Below, one piece after another: positions 39,038 to 47,535 of a stretch of DNA of 64,000 bases. The notes under the pieces are model-generated. The model was not told where the DNA came from. It searched no databases and saw only the letters and a program-made list of their open reading frames with translations. The DNA is from Bog-756 sp963812525 (lineage in GTDB: Bacteria; Actinomycetota; Acidimicrobiia; Acidimicrobiales; RAAP-2): positions 682,001 through 746,000 of the forward strand of contig CAWEVL010000009.1 in the NCBI GenBank assembly GCA_963812525.1. Reading direction: 5' to 3'. Each line of letters begins with the position of its first letter. Position 1 is the first letter of the stretch. Position numbers and translations under genes: made by a program.

Positions 39038-39728
39038 GCAGCTGGTGCTGGTGTGCGGCACCGGCACCGAGGTGGGCAAGACCTGGGTGTGCGGACGGCT
39101 GCTCACCGAGCTGCGGTCCCGGGGCGTCTCGGTGGCCGCCCGCAAGCCGGCCCAGTCCTTCGACATCGACTCCGAGGGCGGCCGGCTGGGCGGTCCCACC
39201 GACGCCGAGCGTCTGGGCGCGGCATCGGGCGAGCACCCCGAGGCGGTCTGCCACCCGTTCCGCTCCTACCACCGGGCCATGGCTCCGCCCATGGCCGCCG
39301 AGGCCCTGGGCCTGCCCCTCTTCACCGTGGCCGACCTGGTGGAGGAGATGGTGTGGCCGAGCGAGCGGGTCCGGGTGGGCGTGGTGGAATTGGCCGGTGG
39401 CGTCCGGTCCCCCCAGGCCGCCGACGGCGACTGCACCGATCTGGTGGTCGCCCTGGCCCCCGACCTCGTGGTCCTGGTGGCCGACGCCGGTCTCGGGACC
39501 ATCAACGGGGTCCGCCTGTCCATGGACGCCCTGTCCACCGTCACCGGCGACCGGCCCGGCGCCCGCCCGGTGGTGGTCCTGGACCGCTTCGACGGCCGGC
39601 ACGACCTCCACCGGCGCAACCGGGAGTGGCTGGCCGGGCGCCTCGGCTACCGCGTGGTGGCGGTGCCCGGCGAGGTGCCGGGCCTGGCCGACCTGGTCGG
39701 CGGCGCCGGCATGCCGTCGGACCGCTGA
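39027..39728 (+). CDS. bioD: Dethiobiotin synthetase
   Basis: 233 aa. It has the P-loop GTGTEVGKTWVCGRLL, then RKPAQSFDID, FRSYHRAMAPPMAAEALG, GVVELAGGVRSPQAADGDC and ADAGLGTINGVRLS. It forms the ureido ring of dethiobiotin from DAPA, CO2 and ATP. The start is unusual: TTG 39027 lies inside the end of bioF (11-bp overlap). GTG 39045 is the alternative. bioB is not in this operon but lies on the other strand at 47.5 kb. Confidence 0.9.
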   Translation: MRPEQLVLVCGTGTEVGKTWVCGRLLTELRSRGVSVAARKPAQSFDIDSEGGRLGGPTDAERLGAASGEHPEAVCHPFRSYHRAMAPPMAAEALGLPLFTVADLVEEMVWPSERVRVGVVELAGGVRSPQAADGDCTDLVVALAPDLVVLVADAGLGTINGVRLSMDALSTVTGDRPGARPVVVLDRFDGRHDLHRRNREWLAGRLGYRVVAVPGEVPGLADLVGGAGMPSDR

Positions 39729-39761
39729 GGGCGCCGGGCCACCGAGGGCCGCCCGGCCCGC

Positions 39762-40184
39762 TCAGTGGTAGGCCAGGGCGTCGGACTCGCGCAGCCGGGT
39801 GGCCGTCACGGTCAGCAGCTTGCGGGTCATGCTCGGCACGGCGTCGAGGATGCCGTGGAACTCCCGTTGGCCGAGGACGAGGAGGCGCAGCTCGGTGTCG
39901 GCGGTGACCGTGGCCGACCGGTTGCGCCGGTCGAGCAGGGAGAGCTCGCCGAAGTAACGGTCGGGCCCCAGGGTGGCCACCCGCCTCCCTCCGTGGGTGA
40001 CCGAGGCCGTACCCTCCACGATCAGGAAGAACTCGCGGCCGCGGGCCTTCTCGGCGGTCAGGACGGTGCCCGCCGGAACGGTGACCTCCTCGAGGGCACC
40101 CCGGAGCAGGCGGAGCTCTCGGGCCGAGCAGGCGGAGAACAGCCAGATGGTCGAGAGGTCCAGTGCGTCGGCCCGGGTCGCCAT
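39762..40184 (-). CDS. Stand-alone cyclic-nucleotide-binding-domain protein
   Basis: 140 aa. LSTIWLFSACSARELRLLRGALEEV, then FFLIVEGTASVTHGGRRVATLGPDRYFGE, and LLDRRNRSATVTADTELRLLVL form a complete CRP-type beta-barrel (the phosphate-binding cassette is the FGELSLLDRRNRSATV segment). There is no DNA-binding helix-turn-helix, so it is not a CRP regulator. Proteins of this type may sense cAMP or act as regulatory subunits. TACCCT lies 5 nt before the ATG. Confidence 0.85.
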   Translation of the reverse strand: MATRADALDLSTIWLFSACSARELRLLRGALEEVTVPAGTVLTAEKARGREFFLIVEGTASVTHGGRRVATLGPDRYFGELSLLDRRNRSATVTADTELRLLVLGQREFHGILDAVPSMTRKLLTVTATRLRESDALAYH

Positions 40185-40233
40185 ACCGAAGGGTACCCCC
40201 ACCGGACCGCCGGGCGACGGGAGGGCCGGGCGG

Positions 40234-41151
40234 TCAGAACCCGAAGCCGGCGGCCTCGACCACGGCCCGGCTGAACGGGCGGACCAGCCTTCGCAGGTCG
40301 GTGCACCGGTCCTCTCCGAGGGCCTCGTAGGCGTAGACGGCGGCACGGTCGGTTTCGTCCTCGATGTCCTGTCGGAGCGCGGCCCCCTGGTCGGTGAGGG
40401 CCAGCGACGCCCGGTGGGTGTCCGACGGCCGCACCCTCACGACGAGCCCCCGACCGATCAACCGGTCCACCCCGGCCTCCCACTCCGGGTCGGGCCACCC
40501 CCGCGTATCCCGCAGGAACCCCTCGGGCAGGTCCCCGGTGGCCAGGTGCAGTCCGAGTGCCCCCACCGGATCGAGATCGTGCAGCACCAGGGCGGCGATG
40601 TGGCCGTCGCCCCGGAACTCCCGCAGGAGGGTCTGGGCGTGCCAGAGGACCAGATGGGGCGGGTCGGGCCAGGGCAGACCGGCATGGGCGGCAAACAGGG
40701 GCCGGCCCTCGTAGCGCTCGGCGGCGCGCTGGGCGGCCATCCGGGCCAGGGACGCCGCACGCTCCATGTCAGGGGAGCCGACGCGGTCACCGAGCATGCG
40801 GCGGAGCGCGGCGTCGGCGGCGTCCAGCCGGGCGGCCAGCACCACGGAGGGGGAGGCCACGTCCCACGCCGAGGGGATGACGGCGCGGACCAGGTCGGGG
40901 TGGAAGTTGTAGAAGGTGGCGACCACGGTGTCGGCCCCCACGGCCCCCATGGCCGCCGACCGGGAGGCGAAGTAACCGGCCTCGGGGCGCAGGCCCAGGC
41001 GGCGGTAGGACTCGGCCGGTTCGGGGGCGAAGTAGATCATGCCGTGCAGCGGCTCCAGGGTGCGGCAGGTCTTGCGGGCGGTGAGGGGGTCCACCGCCGG
41101 GGACGCGGTCGGTGCCGGCGAGGGGGCGGGCGCAGCGGGTTGAGGGTCCAT
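40234..41151 (-). CDS. SCO6745/SalK-like protein
   Basis: 305 aa. The sequence CRTLEPLHGMIYFAPEPAESYRRLGL is followed by FASRSAAMGAVGADTVVATFYNF, PSVVLAARLDAADAALRRMLG, and LLREFRGDGHIAALVLHDLDP. The last part, WEAGVDRLIGRGLVV followed by LTDQGAALRQDIEDETD, is a MarR-like winged helix. This is the actinobacterial SCO6745 (SalK) family, of unknown biochemical role. ATG 41151 has TACCGT 5 nt upstream. The first 20 residues are Pro/Ala-rich and may be a late addition. Confidence 0.78.
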   Translation of the reverse strand: MDPQPAAPAPSPAPTASPAVDPLTARKTCRTLEPLHGMIYFAPEPAESYRRLGLRPEAGYFASRSAAMGAVGADTVVATFYNFHPDLVRAVIPSAWDVASPSVVLAARLDAADAALRRMLGDRVGSPDMERAASLARMAAQRAAERYEGRPLFAAHAGLPWPDPPHLVLWHAQTLLREFRGDGHIAALVLHDLDPVGALGLHLATGDLPEGFLRDTRGWPDPEWEAGVDRLIGRGLVVRVRPSDTHRASLALTDQGAALRQDIEDETDRAAVYAYEALGEDRCTDLRRLVRPFSRAVVEAAGFGF

Positions 41152-41288
41152 GGCCCACGGTAACCCGCCCCCCGACCGGCGGTCCGGTCCCGTTCTCCCG
41201 GCCGCGCCGGGGGCCGGTGGGACGACCACGCCATGGTCACCACCGCGGTGCCGTTCCTCCGGCGTGCCCACCGGAGGAAGGCCGTATA

Positions 41289-41570
41289 GTGCTCATCGAG
41301 GGGCAGGAGGCGTGGCCGGATGAGGGCTCGGACTCGAAGTCGGAAACGGAGCGGTCGATGTTGAACGGTGTCTCGGGCATGATCGGCGAGACGGCGGTGG
41401 TGAGGAAGCCGGTCTCCGACAGCCACCAACCGGGTTCCGTGTTCTCCCGGGGCGAGGAGTGGTACGCGGTGTCGCTGTTCCCCGGCACCACCATCGGCAC
41501 CGGGACCACCGTGGTGGTGGCCGACGTGGAGCGGGGCCTCCTGGTCGTCTATCCCACGGACGACGCCTGA
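41289..41570 (+). CDS. NfeD-like OB-fold protein
   Basis: 93 aa from GTG 41289 (GGAGGAAG 9-16 nt upstream). The core GMIGETAVVRKPVSDSHQPGSVF, then WYAVSLFPGTTIGTGTTVVV and LLVVYP, matches the soluble OB-fold domain of NfeD. The GTG overlaps a TATAGT hexamer (41285-41290). If that is a promoter, translation would begin at ATG 41358 (GGAG upstream), leaving just the 70-aa OB domain. It lies directly upstream of a stomatin/SPFH protein, the classic NfeD partner. Confidence 0.75.
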   Translation: MLIEGQEAWPDEGSDSKSETERSMLNGVSGMIGETAVVRKPVSDSHQPGSVFSRGEEWYAVSLFPGTTIGTGTTVVVADVERGLLVVYPTDDA

Positions 41571-41686
41571 TCCGGCCCTGATCGCCCTCCCGGGTCCCCC
41601 GCGGCGACCCGCCGGCGTCTCCGACCGGACCCGCGGCGCGGTCGGGACCCCGGAGTGCCTACAGTGGAGGTCAGGAGGTGGTCGTC

Positions 41687-42700
41687 ATGATCATCGGTTC
41701 AGTAGGGACGTCCATCGCACTGGCGGTGGTGGCGGTGGCCATTTTCGCCTTCATCGTGGTCTTCTTCAAGTCGTGCCTCAAGGTGGTCCAGCAGGGCTGC
41801 GTCGGTGTGATCAAGCGGTTCGGCGAGTTCAAGTCCATCAAGCAGCCCGGACTGCACGTGTTGCTGCCCCTGGCCGACCGGATGGACAAGGTCGACGTTC
41901 GCGAGTTCCCCCGCACCGGCGACCAGCAGGCCGTGATCACCAAGGACAACGTGTCGCTGTGGGTGAGCGCCACCATCTTCTGTCAGGTCACCGACGTCAA
42001 GCTGGCCCTGTTCGAGGTCAACGACTTCGGCCTGGCCATCGACCAGATGGCCCGCACCGCCCTGCGGGCGGTGTTCGGCGAGCTGACCCTCGACGAGTCG
42101 CTCTCGGAGCGGGAGACCATCAACTCCAAGATGCAGGACCACATGGCCGAGGCCACCCTCAAGTGGGGCGTGCGGCTGAACCGCATCGAGATCCTCGACA
42201 TCACGCCGCCCACCAACGTGCTCCAGGCCATGTCGGAGCAGAAGGAGGCCGAGCAGCACAAGCGGGCCGCCATCTTGAAGTCCGAGGGCGAGCAGCAGTC
42301 GGCCATCAACAGCGCCCAGGGTCGCAAGCAGGCCAACGTGCTCGAGGCCGAAGGCCAGAAGCAGGCGTCGATCCTGGCCGCCGAGGCCCAGAAGCAGGTC
42401 CTCGAGCTCCGGGCCGACGGTGAGAAGCGCGCCGCCCAGCTGCGGGGCGAGGGGGAGTCGGCGGCGTTGGATGCCATCGACACCTCGGTCATCCACCCCA
42501 ACACTCTGGCCATCATGCAGCTGCGGGCCCTGCAGGCCCTGGCCACGTCGCCCAACGCCAAGATCGTCGTGCCCTACGAGGCCGCCGGACTGGTGGGCGC
42601 GGCCCAGGTGCTGGTGGACGCCATGAAGGATGCCGGGGCGCCGGCCGACGTCAACGCCAACGGGAGCGGCAACGGCCGGACGCCCTCAGCGGCCGGCTGA
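41687..42700 (+). CDS. SPFH/band 7 (stomatin-like) membrane protein
   Basis: 337 aa. One N-terminal membrane helix (IALAVVAVAIFAFIVVFF) is followed by the SPFH domain: VVQQGCVGVIKRFGEFKSIKQPGLH, then VDVREFPRTGDQQAVITKDNV and RTALRAVFGELTLDESLSER. A long Ala/Glu/Gln-rich coiled coil (KEAEQHKRAAILKSEGEQQ onward) and a Gly/Asn-rich tail complete it. It oligomerises at the membrane as a scaffold for proteases or channels. AGGAGGT, 7 nt before ATG 41687, fixes the start. It pairs with the NfeD-like gene upstream. Confidence 0.9.
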   Translation: MIIGSVGTSIALAVVAVAIFAFIVVFFKSCLKVVQQGCVGVIKRFGEFKSIKQPGLHVLLPLADRMDKVDVREFPRTGDQQAVITKDNVSLWVSATIFCQVTDVKLALFEVNDFGLAIDQMARTALRAVFGELTLDESLSERETINSKMQDHMAEATLKWGVRLNRIEILDITPPTNVLQAMSEQKEAEQHKRAAILKSEGEQQSAINSAQGRKQANVLEAEGQKQASILAAEAQKQVLELRADGEKRAAQLRGEGESAALDAIDTSVIHPNTLAIMQLRALQALATSPNAKIVVPYEAAGLVGAAQVLVDAMKDAGAPADVNANGSGNGRTPSAAG

Positions 42701-42736
42701 GCGACGGCTCGGCCGGGCCCACCGCCGGCCCGGTCG

Positions 42737-43384
42737 TCAGCTTCCCCGGCGGGCCGCTCGCCGTTCGACCCACCGGGGCGAGACGGCCAGGAGCAGCCAC
42801 ACGAACGGGGCGTAGTTGGGCGCCACCAGGGCCACCGGGATGGACACCACGATGACGAGGGCCGCGGTGAGACCCCGGGCCACCATGCTCCGGACCAGGG
42901 TCGGGGTGGCGGCGTCGACGAGCAGCCCCTTACGACCGGCCACCACGACCACCAGCGTCGTGGCCAGGCTGGCCAGCAACAGGTTCAGGGCGAACTCCAC
43001 CACGGCCAGCGAGTTGTGGGAGAAGGCACCCAGGAGGGCAGCGGAGAACGGGAAGAGGGTGATGGTGAACAGGAACCCGAAGTTCCACCAGGCGATGTCC
43101 TCGCGGTGGCCTCGCAGGAGCCGGTACACCCGGTGGTGCACGAGCCAGAAGACGGCGATGACGTAGAAGGAGACCAGGTAGGCGACCAGTTGGGGAGCGC
43201 TGTGGGTCAGGTCGTGGTAGAGCGCGGACGGCGAGGTCCGGTTGACCGGATTCTCCGCCGGCACCTTCAGTTGGAGGACCAGCAGGGTGAGGGCGATGGC
43301 CACCACGCCGTCGCTCAGGGCCAGGAGACGCCCGGTCCCCGGCTCCTCCAGGGCGTCCTCGTCCGACGGCGACCGGTGGGCCAT
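42737..43384 (-). CDS. TMEM175-family membrane protein (putative K+ channel)
   Basis: 215 aa with five to six hydrophobic helices. The pore-helix signature GRLLALSDGVVAIALTLLVLQL corresponds to the R-x3-(F/L)-S-D motif of TMEM175 channels (the usual Phe is Leu). WLVHHRVYRLLRGHREDIAWWN and LFPFSAALLG also fit. Bacterial members form tetrameric K+ leak channels. The gene lies 50 bp downstream of the ABC-F gene on the same strand. Confidence 0.85.
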   Translation of the reverse strand: MAHRSPSDEDALEEPGTGRLLALSDGVVAIALTLLVLQLKVPAENPVNRTSPSALYHDLTHSAPQLVAYLVSFYVIAVFWLVHHRVYRLLRGHREDIAWWNFGFLFTITLFPFSAALLGAFSHNSLAVVEFALNLLLASLATTLVVVVAGRKGLLVDAATPTLVRSMVARGLTAALVIVVSIPVALVAPNYAPFVWLLLAVSPRWVERRAARRGS

Positions 43385-43434
43385 GTCGAGGCAGTGTTGC
43401 AGACGCAGGGCCGCCGGTGGCGGAGCGTCGGGGC

Positions 43435-45034
43435 CTACTTCACCTCCACCTGGTCGAGGTAGTCGTCGTCCCAGTGGGTGAACACCTCGTCGGGCAGCTT
43501 GAGGCAGTGGGTGGGTGCCAGTGCCTGGACGAAGGCACGGTCGTGGCTGACCACCACGATCGTCCCCGGCCAGTGGCTGAGCATGGTGCCCACCGCCTCG
43601 ATGGACGAGGGGTCGAGGTTGTTGGTGGGCTCGTCCAGCAGGAGGACGTTGGCCCGCCCGGCGGCCAGCATGGCCAGGCCCAGCTTGGCCCGCTCGCCCC
43701 CCGACAACGTCCGGGGCATCTGGTGGGCCGCCTTGCCGGCGATGCCGAACATGCCGAGCAGGGCCCGGCGCTCGGTCTCCTGCACCAGGATGGTGTCGTC
43801 GACGTTCTCCAGCACGGTGCGGTCCATGTCGACCTGCTCGTGCTCCTGGGCGAAGTACCCGAGGGCCACGTTGGCTCCCAGCTCGACCTCCCCGCCCGAC
43901 GGCGCCTGTACCCCGGCCAGGCAGCGCAGCAAGCTGGACTTGCCGGCCCCGTTCCTCCCGATGATCACGGCCCGGTCGCCCCGACGGCAGTGGAAGTCGA
44001 CCTTCCGGAGCACCGTGGCGGTGTCGTAGCGGACCGACAGGTCGGTGGCCCGCAGCGGCACCTCGCCGGACCGCTGGGGGGTGGGGAGCCGGAACGAACT
44101 CTGTCGCTCCCGCTTGTGGACCTCGGTCCTGCCCGACTCCAGCCGCTCCACCCGCTTGTCCAGCGACTTGGCGATCCGGGCCCGGCGGTTGGTGCTGCCC
44201 CGCATGGAGTCGGCCAGGGTGGACAGCCGCTTGATCTCCCGGCCCTCCAGCACGGCGGCCCGCTCCCGCTGGCTCTGGTCGGCTTCGAGCTGGACCATGT
44301 ACGACGAGTAGGTGCCCTTGAACTCGTGGAGGCGGCCGTCGGACAGGTGCAGGACCTTGTTGATGGACCGGTCGAGCAGCTTGAGATCGTGGACTGACCA
44401 CCAGGATGGCCCCGGGGAACCGCTCCAGCTCCTCCATCAGCCACCGCTTGGCCGGCAGGTCGAGGTGGTTGGTGGGTTCGTCCAGGATCATGGTGTCGGG
44501 CCCCTGGAAGAGGATCCGGATGAGATCGACCCGTCGACGCTGGCCCCCCGAGAGGCTCTCGATGTCCTCCAACAGGAGCTCCTGGCGGAGGCCCAGGCCG
44601 TCGGCCAACCGGGCCATCGAGGACTCGGCCTCGTAGCCGCCGTTCTCCCGGAACTGCTCCTCGAGGTCCGAGAACAGCTCGATGTTCTCGCTGCTGGGAT
44701 CCTTGGCCATCTGGCCACGGGCCTTGTGGAGGGCGTCGTCGAGGACGTCGAGGCCCCGACCGGACAGGACGTGGGAGAACCCGTTGGGTTCCAGACCGAG
44801 CCCGTGGGCCACCGGCACCTGGGGGAGGTAGCTGTAGGTGCCGCGGATGGCGGCGTTGCCGGTCGAGCGGACGTTGTGGCCGGGCTCGTCGATGATCACC
44901 GAGATGAAGGTGGACTTGCCCGTTCCGTTGCGGCCGACCAGGCCGACCTTCTCCCCGGCGCCGACGACGAAGGAGGCGTCACGCAGCAGCGTACGGTCGC
45001 CGATTTCGATGGTGAGGGAGGAGCCGACGATCAT
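43435..45034 (-). CDS. ABC-F ATPase, first copy (one +1 frameshift)
   Basis: 532 aa with an extra base near 44392 removed. It carries two soluble nucleotide-binding domains: GLVGRNGTGKST, ESLSGGQRRRVDLI and MILDEPTNHLDL in the first, and VIIGRNGAGKSSLL, RTLSGGERAKLGLA and LLLDEPTNNLDPSS in the second. The linker after ILVVSHDLKLLDR holds the charged ABC-F region (SQRERAAVLEGREIKRLSTLADSM). There are no membrane helices. ABC-F proteins bind the ribosomal E site and relieve stalls or antibiotic blocks. The start ATG 45034 follows a 142-nt gap after dusB. Confidence 0.9.
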
Positions 45035-45176
45035 CAGGGGCTGGGGTGACCAGGCGAGGTCCGGAGCGTCCGTCCGGGCCCACGACGGGGGCTCCCGACG
45101 CGATCAACCGGCCCCAGTCTCGCACAGCGCCGCCCCGTTCCCGGCGCGGCGCGGCGAACGACCGGGGAGGCCGAGG

Positions 45177-46349
45177 TCATCCCCCCGAGACGAGCAGGTC
45201 GCCGCCGGCCGGGGGTGTGGGGTCGTCCACGTCGTCGAGCCACCCGGCCGGGAGGCGGACCGGGCGGGGGCCGTTGGTGTGCCCCCGGGCCACCCGGAGG
45301 GCGTGGGTGGGGAAGGCCAGGGAGCCGTCGAGCCCGTCCAACAGCCCGTGCAGCTCGGCCAGGGTGCCGGCCAGGCCCAGCGAGCGTCGCACCGACGGGC
45401 CGACCGGGAAGCCGGTCAGGTACCAGCCGGCATGCTTGCGGAACTGGCGGACCCCGAGGTCCTCGCCGAACGCCTGGACCAGCAGCTCGACGTGGGCGCG
45501 CATCATGGTGACGATCTGGGCCAGCCCCGGGGGTGGTGACACCGGTCGGCCGGCGAAGGCGTCGGCCAGGTCGCGGAAGAGCCAGGGGCGGCCGAGGCAG
45601 CCCCGCCCCACCACGACGCCGTCGCACCCGGTGGCCGCCACCATGGCCAGGGCGTCCGACGCCTCCCACACATCCCCGTTGCCCAGGACCGGGATGGTGG
45701 TGACGGCCCGCTTGAGCTGGGCGACGGCCCGCCAGTCGGCGTCACCGGAGTACAGCTGCTCGGCCGTCCGGGCGTGGAGGGTGACGGCGGCCGCGCCCCG
45801 GTCCTCGGCGATGGTCCCGGCCTCGAGGAAGGTGACGTGCTCGTCGTCGACCCCGATCCGCAGCTTGACGGTGACCGGGACCGGGCCGGCCGCATCGACG
45901 GCGGCCCCGACGATGCCGGCGAACAGGGACCGGTGCACGGGGAGGGCCGCCCCCGCCCCCTGCCGGGTCACCTTGCCGGCCGGGCAGCCGAAGTTGAGAT
46001 CGATGTGGTCGACGCCGATCTCGTCGACCAGCCGGGCCACCGCCGCCCCCATCACCCCGGGGTCGACGCCGCACAGCTGCACGCTGCGGACCGGTTCGTC
46101 GGCCCCGAAGGCGGCCATGCCCAGGGTCTTGGCATTGCCCTCGACCAGCGCCCGGGCCGTGATCATCTCGCTCACGTAGAGGCCGGCGCCGAACGACCGG
46201 CACAGCCGGCGGAAGGCCGCGTTGGTGACCCCGGCCATCGGGGCCAGCACCACCGGTGGGTCGACGGCCATCGACCCCAGCTTGAGTGACGGGAGCGGGA
46301 GCACCGGTGCGACGGGGCCCGTTCGGCCGGACCGGGGCGCGTCGTTCAC
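45177..46349 (-). CDS. dusB: tRNA-dihydrouridine synthase (DusB-type)
   Basis: 390 aa flavoenzyme. It has VLAPMAGVTNAAFRRLCRSFG, SVQLCGVDPGVMG, and IDLNFGCPAGKVTRQGAGAAL with the catalytic Cys. VTVKLRIGVDDEH, LHARTAEQLYSGDADW, VLGNGDVWEASDAL and GVVVGRGCLGRPWLF (FMN-phosphate loop) follow, with the tRNA-binding helical tail FRKHAGWYLTGFP. It reduces uridines in the tRNA D-loop. GTG 46349 overlaps the stop of maf. The longer open frame to 47321 belongs to maf and non-coding sequence. Confidence 0.92.
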   Translation of the reverse strand: MNDAPRSGRTGPVAPVLPLPSLKLGSMAVDPPVVLAPMAGVTNAAFRRLCRSFGAGLYVSEMITARALVEGNAKTLGMAAFGADEPVRSVQLCGVDPGVMGAAVARLVDEIGVDHIDLNFGCPAGKVTRQGAGAALPVHRSLFAGIVGAAVDAAGPVPVTVKLRIGVDDEHVTFLEAGTIAEDRGAAAVTLHARTAEQLYSGDADWRAVAQLKRAVTTIPVLGNGDVWEASDALAMVAATGCDGVVVGRGCLGRPWLFRDLADAFAGRPVSPPPGLAQIVTMMRAHVELLVQAFGEDLGVRQFRKHAGWYLTGFPVGPSVRRSLGLAGTLAELHGLLDGLDGSLAFPTHALRVARGHTNGPRPVRLPAGWLDDVDDPTPPAGGDLLVSGG

Positions 46350-46952
46350 GTGCGCACGCCGGCCCACAGGTCGGTGATGGGGATGTCGAGGCGGGTGAGC
46401 ATCGAACGGAGCAGGGGCAGGGACAGCCCGATGACGTTGCCGGGGTCGCCGTCCACCCCGTCGACGAACGGGGCCGATCGGCCGTCCAGGGTGAACGCAC
46501 CGGCCACGGCCAACGCCTCCCCGGTGGCCAGGTAGGCGTCGATCTCGGCGTCCGTGGTCACCCCGAACCGGACGGTGGTGCCGGCCACCTCGGTGAGCCG
46601 GCGCCCGGTGGGCTCGTCGATCACGCAGTGCCCGGTGTACAGGGTGCCGGTCCGTCCCCGCATGGCCCGGAGCCAGGCCCGGGCCTCGCCGGCCGAGCCG
46701 GGCTTCCCGTGCCGGCTCCCCTCGAACTCGAGCAACGAGTCGCACCCGACCACCACGGCCGTCCCGGCCGGGTCGGCCACCGCCGCCGCCTTGTGCTCGG
46801 CCAGGCGTGGCGACCAGGGTCGGCGTGTCCGCCGCGGTGACCTGGTCCTCGTCCACCCCGCTGACGACCACGGTGGGGTCGAATCCGGCGTCGCGGAGCA
46901 GTCGCAGTCGGGCCGGTGATCCCGAGGCCAGGACCAGGGTACGGGGGGCCAT
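46346..46952 (-). CDS. maf: Maf nucleotide pyrophosphatase (one +1 frameshift)
   Basis: 201 aa after removal of an extra base near 46805. LVLASGSPARLRLLRDAGFDP carries the SxSxxR motif. After the shift come LAEHKAAAVAD, VVVGCDSLLEFEG (catalytic Asp), KPGSAGEARAWLRAMRGRTGTLYTG and IDAYLATGEALAVAGAFTLDG. It hydrolyses modified or excess NTPs (house-cleaning) and was originally linked to septum formation. It is coupled to dusB by a 4-bp overlap. TACGCT lies 6 nt before the ATG. Confidence 0.9.
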
Positions 46953-46958
46953 GGACAG

Positions 46959-46964
46959 AGCGTA
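46959..46964 (-). promoter_or_regulatory. Leaderless-type -10 element (TACGCT)
   Basis: Reverse-strand TACGCT, 6 nt before ATG 46952 of maf. Confidence 0.5.
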
Positions 46965-47022
46965 GGGGGCGGCGGGCGCCGGGCGGATCGCACGGGTCGG
47001 GGAGTTGCGCGATCCTGGTGCC

Positions 47023-47304
47023 ATGACCGACGCCGGCATCACCGTTGCGCCCACCCGGGTCGACCCCGAACTCGACGGGGACCACGAGCGCATGTCGCAC
47101 ATCGTGCTGGAGGGGTTCCGGCCGGAGGAGGGCGACTTCGTCTCGGCCGGTCCGTCGGTCGTGGAGGGCATGGTCAACGGCACCGCGGTGAAGGCCCTGT
47201 GCGGGAAGATCTGGGTGCCCGGACGCAACCCCAAGCGGTACCCGCTGTGCCCCACCTGCAAGGAGATCGCCGAGTCCCGGGGCTGGAAGGTCCCGGCCGG
47301 CTGA
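47023..47304 (+). CDS. DUF3039 protein
   Basis: 93 aa. VDPELDGDHERMSHIV, then GMVNGTAVKALCGKIWVPGRNP and LCPTCKEIAES, with one Cys in CGKIW and a C-x2-C pair, is the DUF3039 pattern, conserved in actinobacteria and probably zinc-binding. The function is unknown. It diverges from maf and converges on the BsaP-like gene. Confidence 0.88.
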   Translation: MTDAGITVAPTRVDPELDGDHERMSHIVLEGFRPEEGDFVSAGPSVVEGMVNGTAVKALCGKIWVPGRNPKRYPLCPTCKEIAESRGWKVPAG

Positions 47305-47337
47305 CGCCGGCCGCGCCCCACCGACGCCCGGGCCGCC

Positions 47338-47529
47338 CTACGGCGACCCCCGCTCCCCGTGGTCCCGGCACCGGGCCCGGTAGCCGCCCGGGGTGACCTG
47401 CACGGTCAGCCGCCGACCGCACTCGGCGCAGTACCGGGGCGGGTCGAGCTCCCGCCCGCACCCGCGGCACGATGCAGCCGCCGATCCGCAGCCGGTGCAG
47501 AAGGCGGTCGAGGTCGACGACGCGGCCAT
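47338..47529 (-). CDS. bsaP: BsaP-like biotin synthase auxiliary protein
   Basis: 63 aa with three C-x2-C pairs (C11/C14, C21/C24, C34/C37) and a final C54 in RARCRDHG; PPRYCAECGRRLTVQV is the best-conserved-looking stretch. It starts 6 nt after the bioB stop on the same strand. In mycobacteria a small Cys-rich protein encoded beside bioB (BsaP) is required for BioB activity. Size, position and the PRYC-x2-CGRR motif agree with that. It may deliver or protect an Fe-S cluster (inference). Confidence 0.7.
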   Translation of the reverse strand: MAASSTSTAFCTGCGSAAASCRGCGRELDPPRYCAECGRRLTVQVTPGGYRARCRDHGERGSP

Positions 47530-47535
47530 CGGTGG

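Noticed and set aside
40234..41151. MarR-family regulator call for the SCO6745-like gene
   Set aside because: Only the C-terminal part resembles a winged helix. The larger N-terminal region is specific to the SCO6745 family, so a plain MarR label would mislead.
45177..47321. A 714-aa Maf-Dus fusion protein
   Set aside because: The frame joins only because maf carries an extra base. Maf itself continues in another frame and stops in an overlap with dusB.
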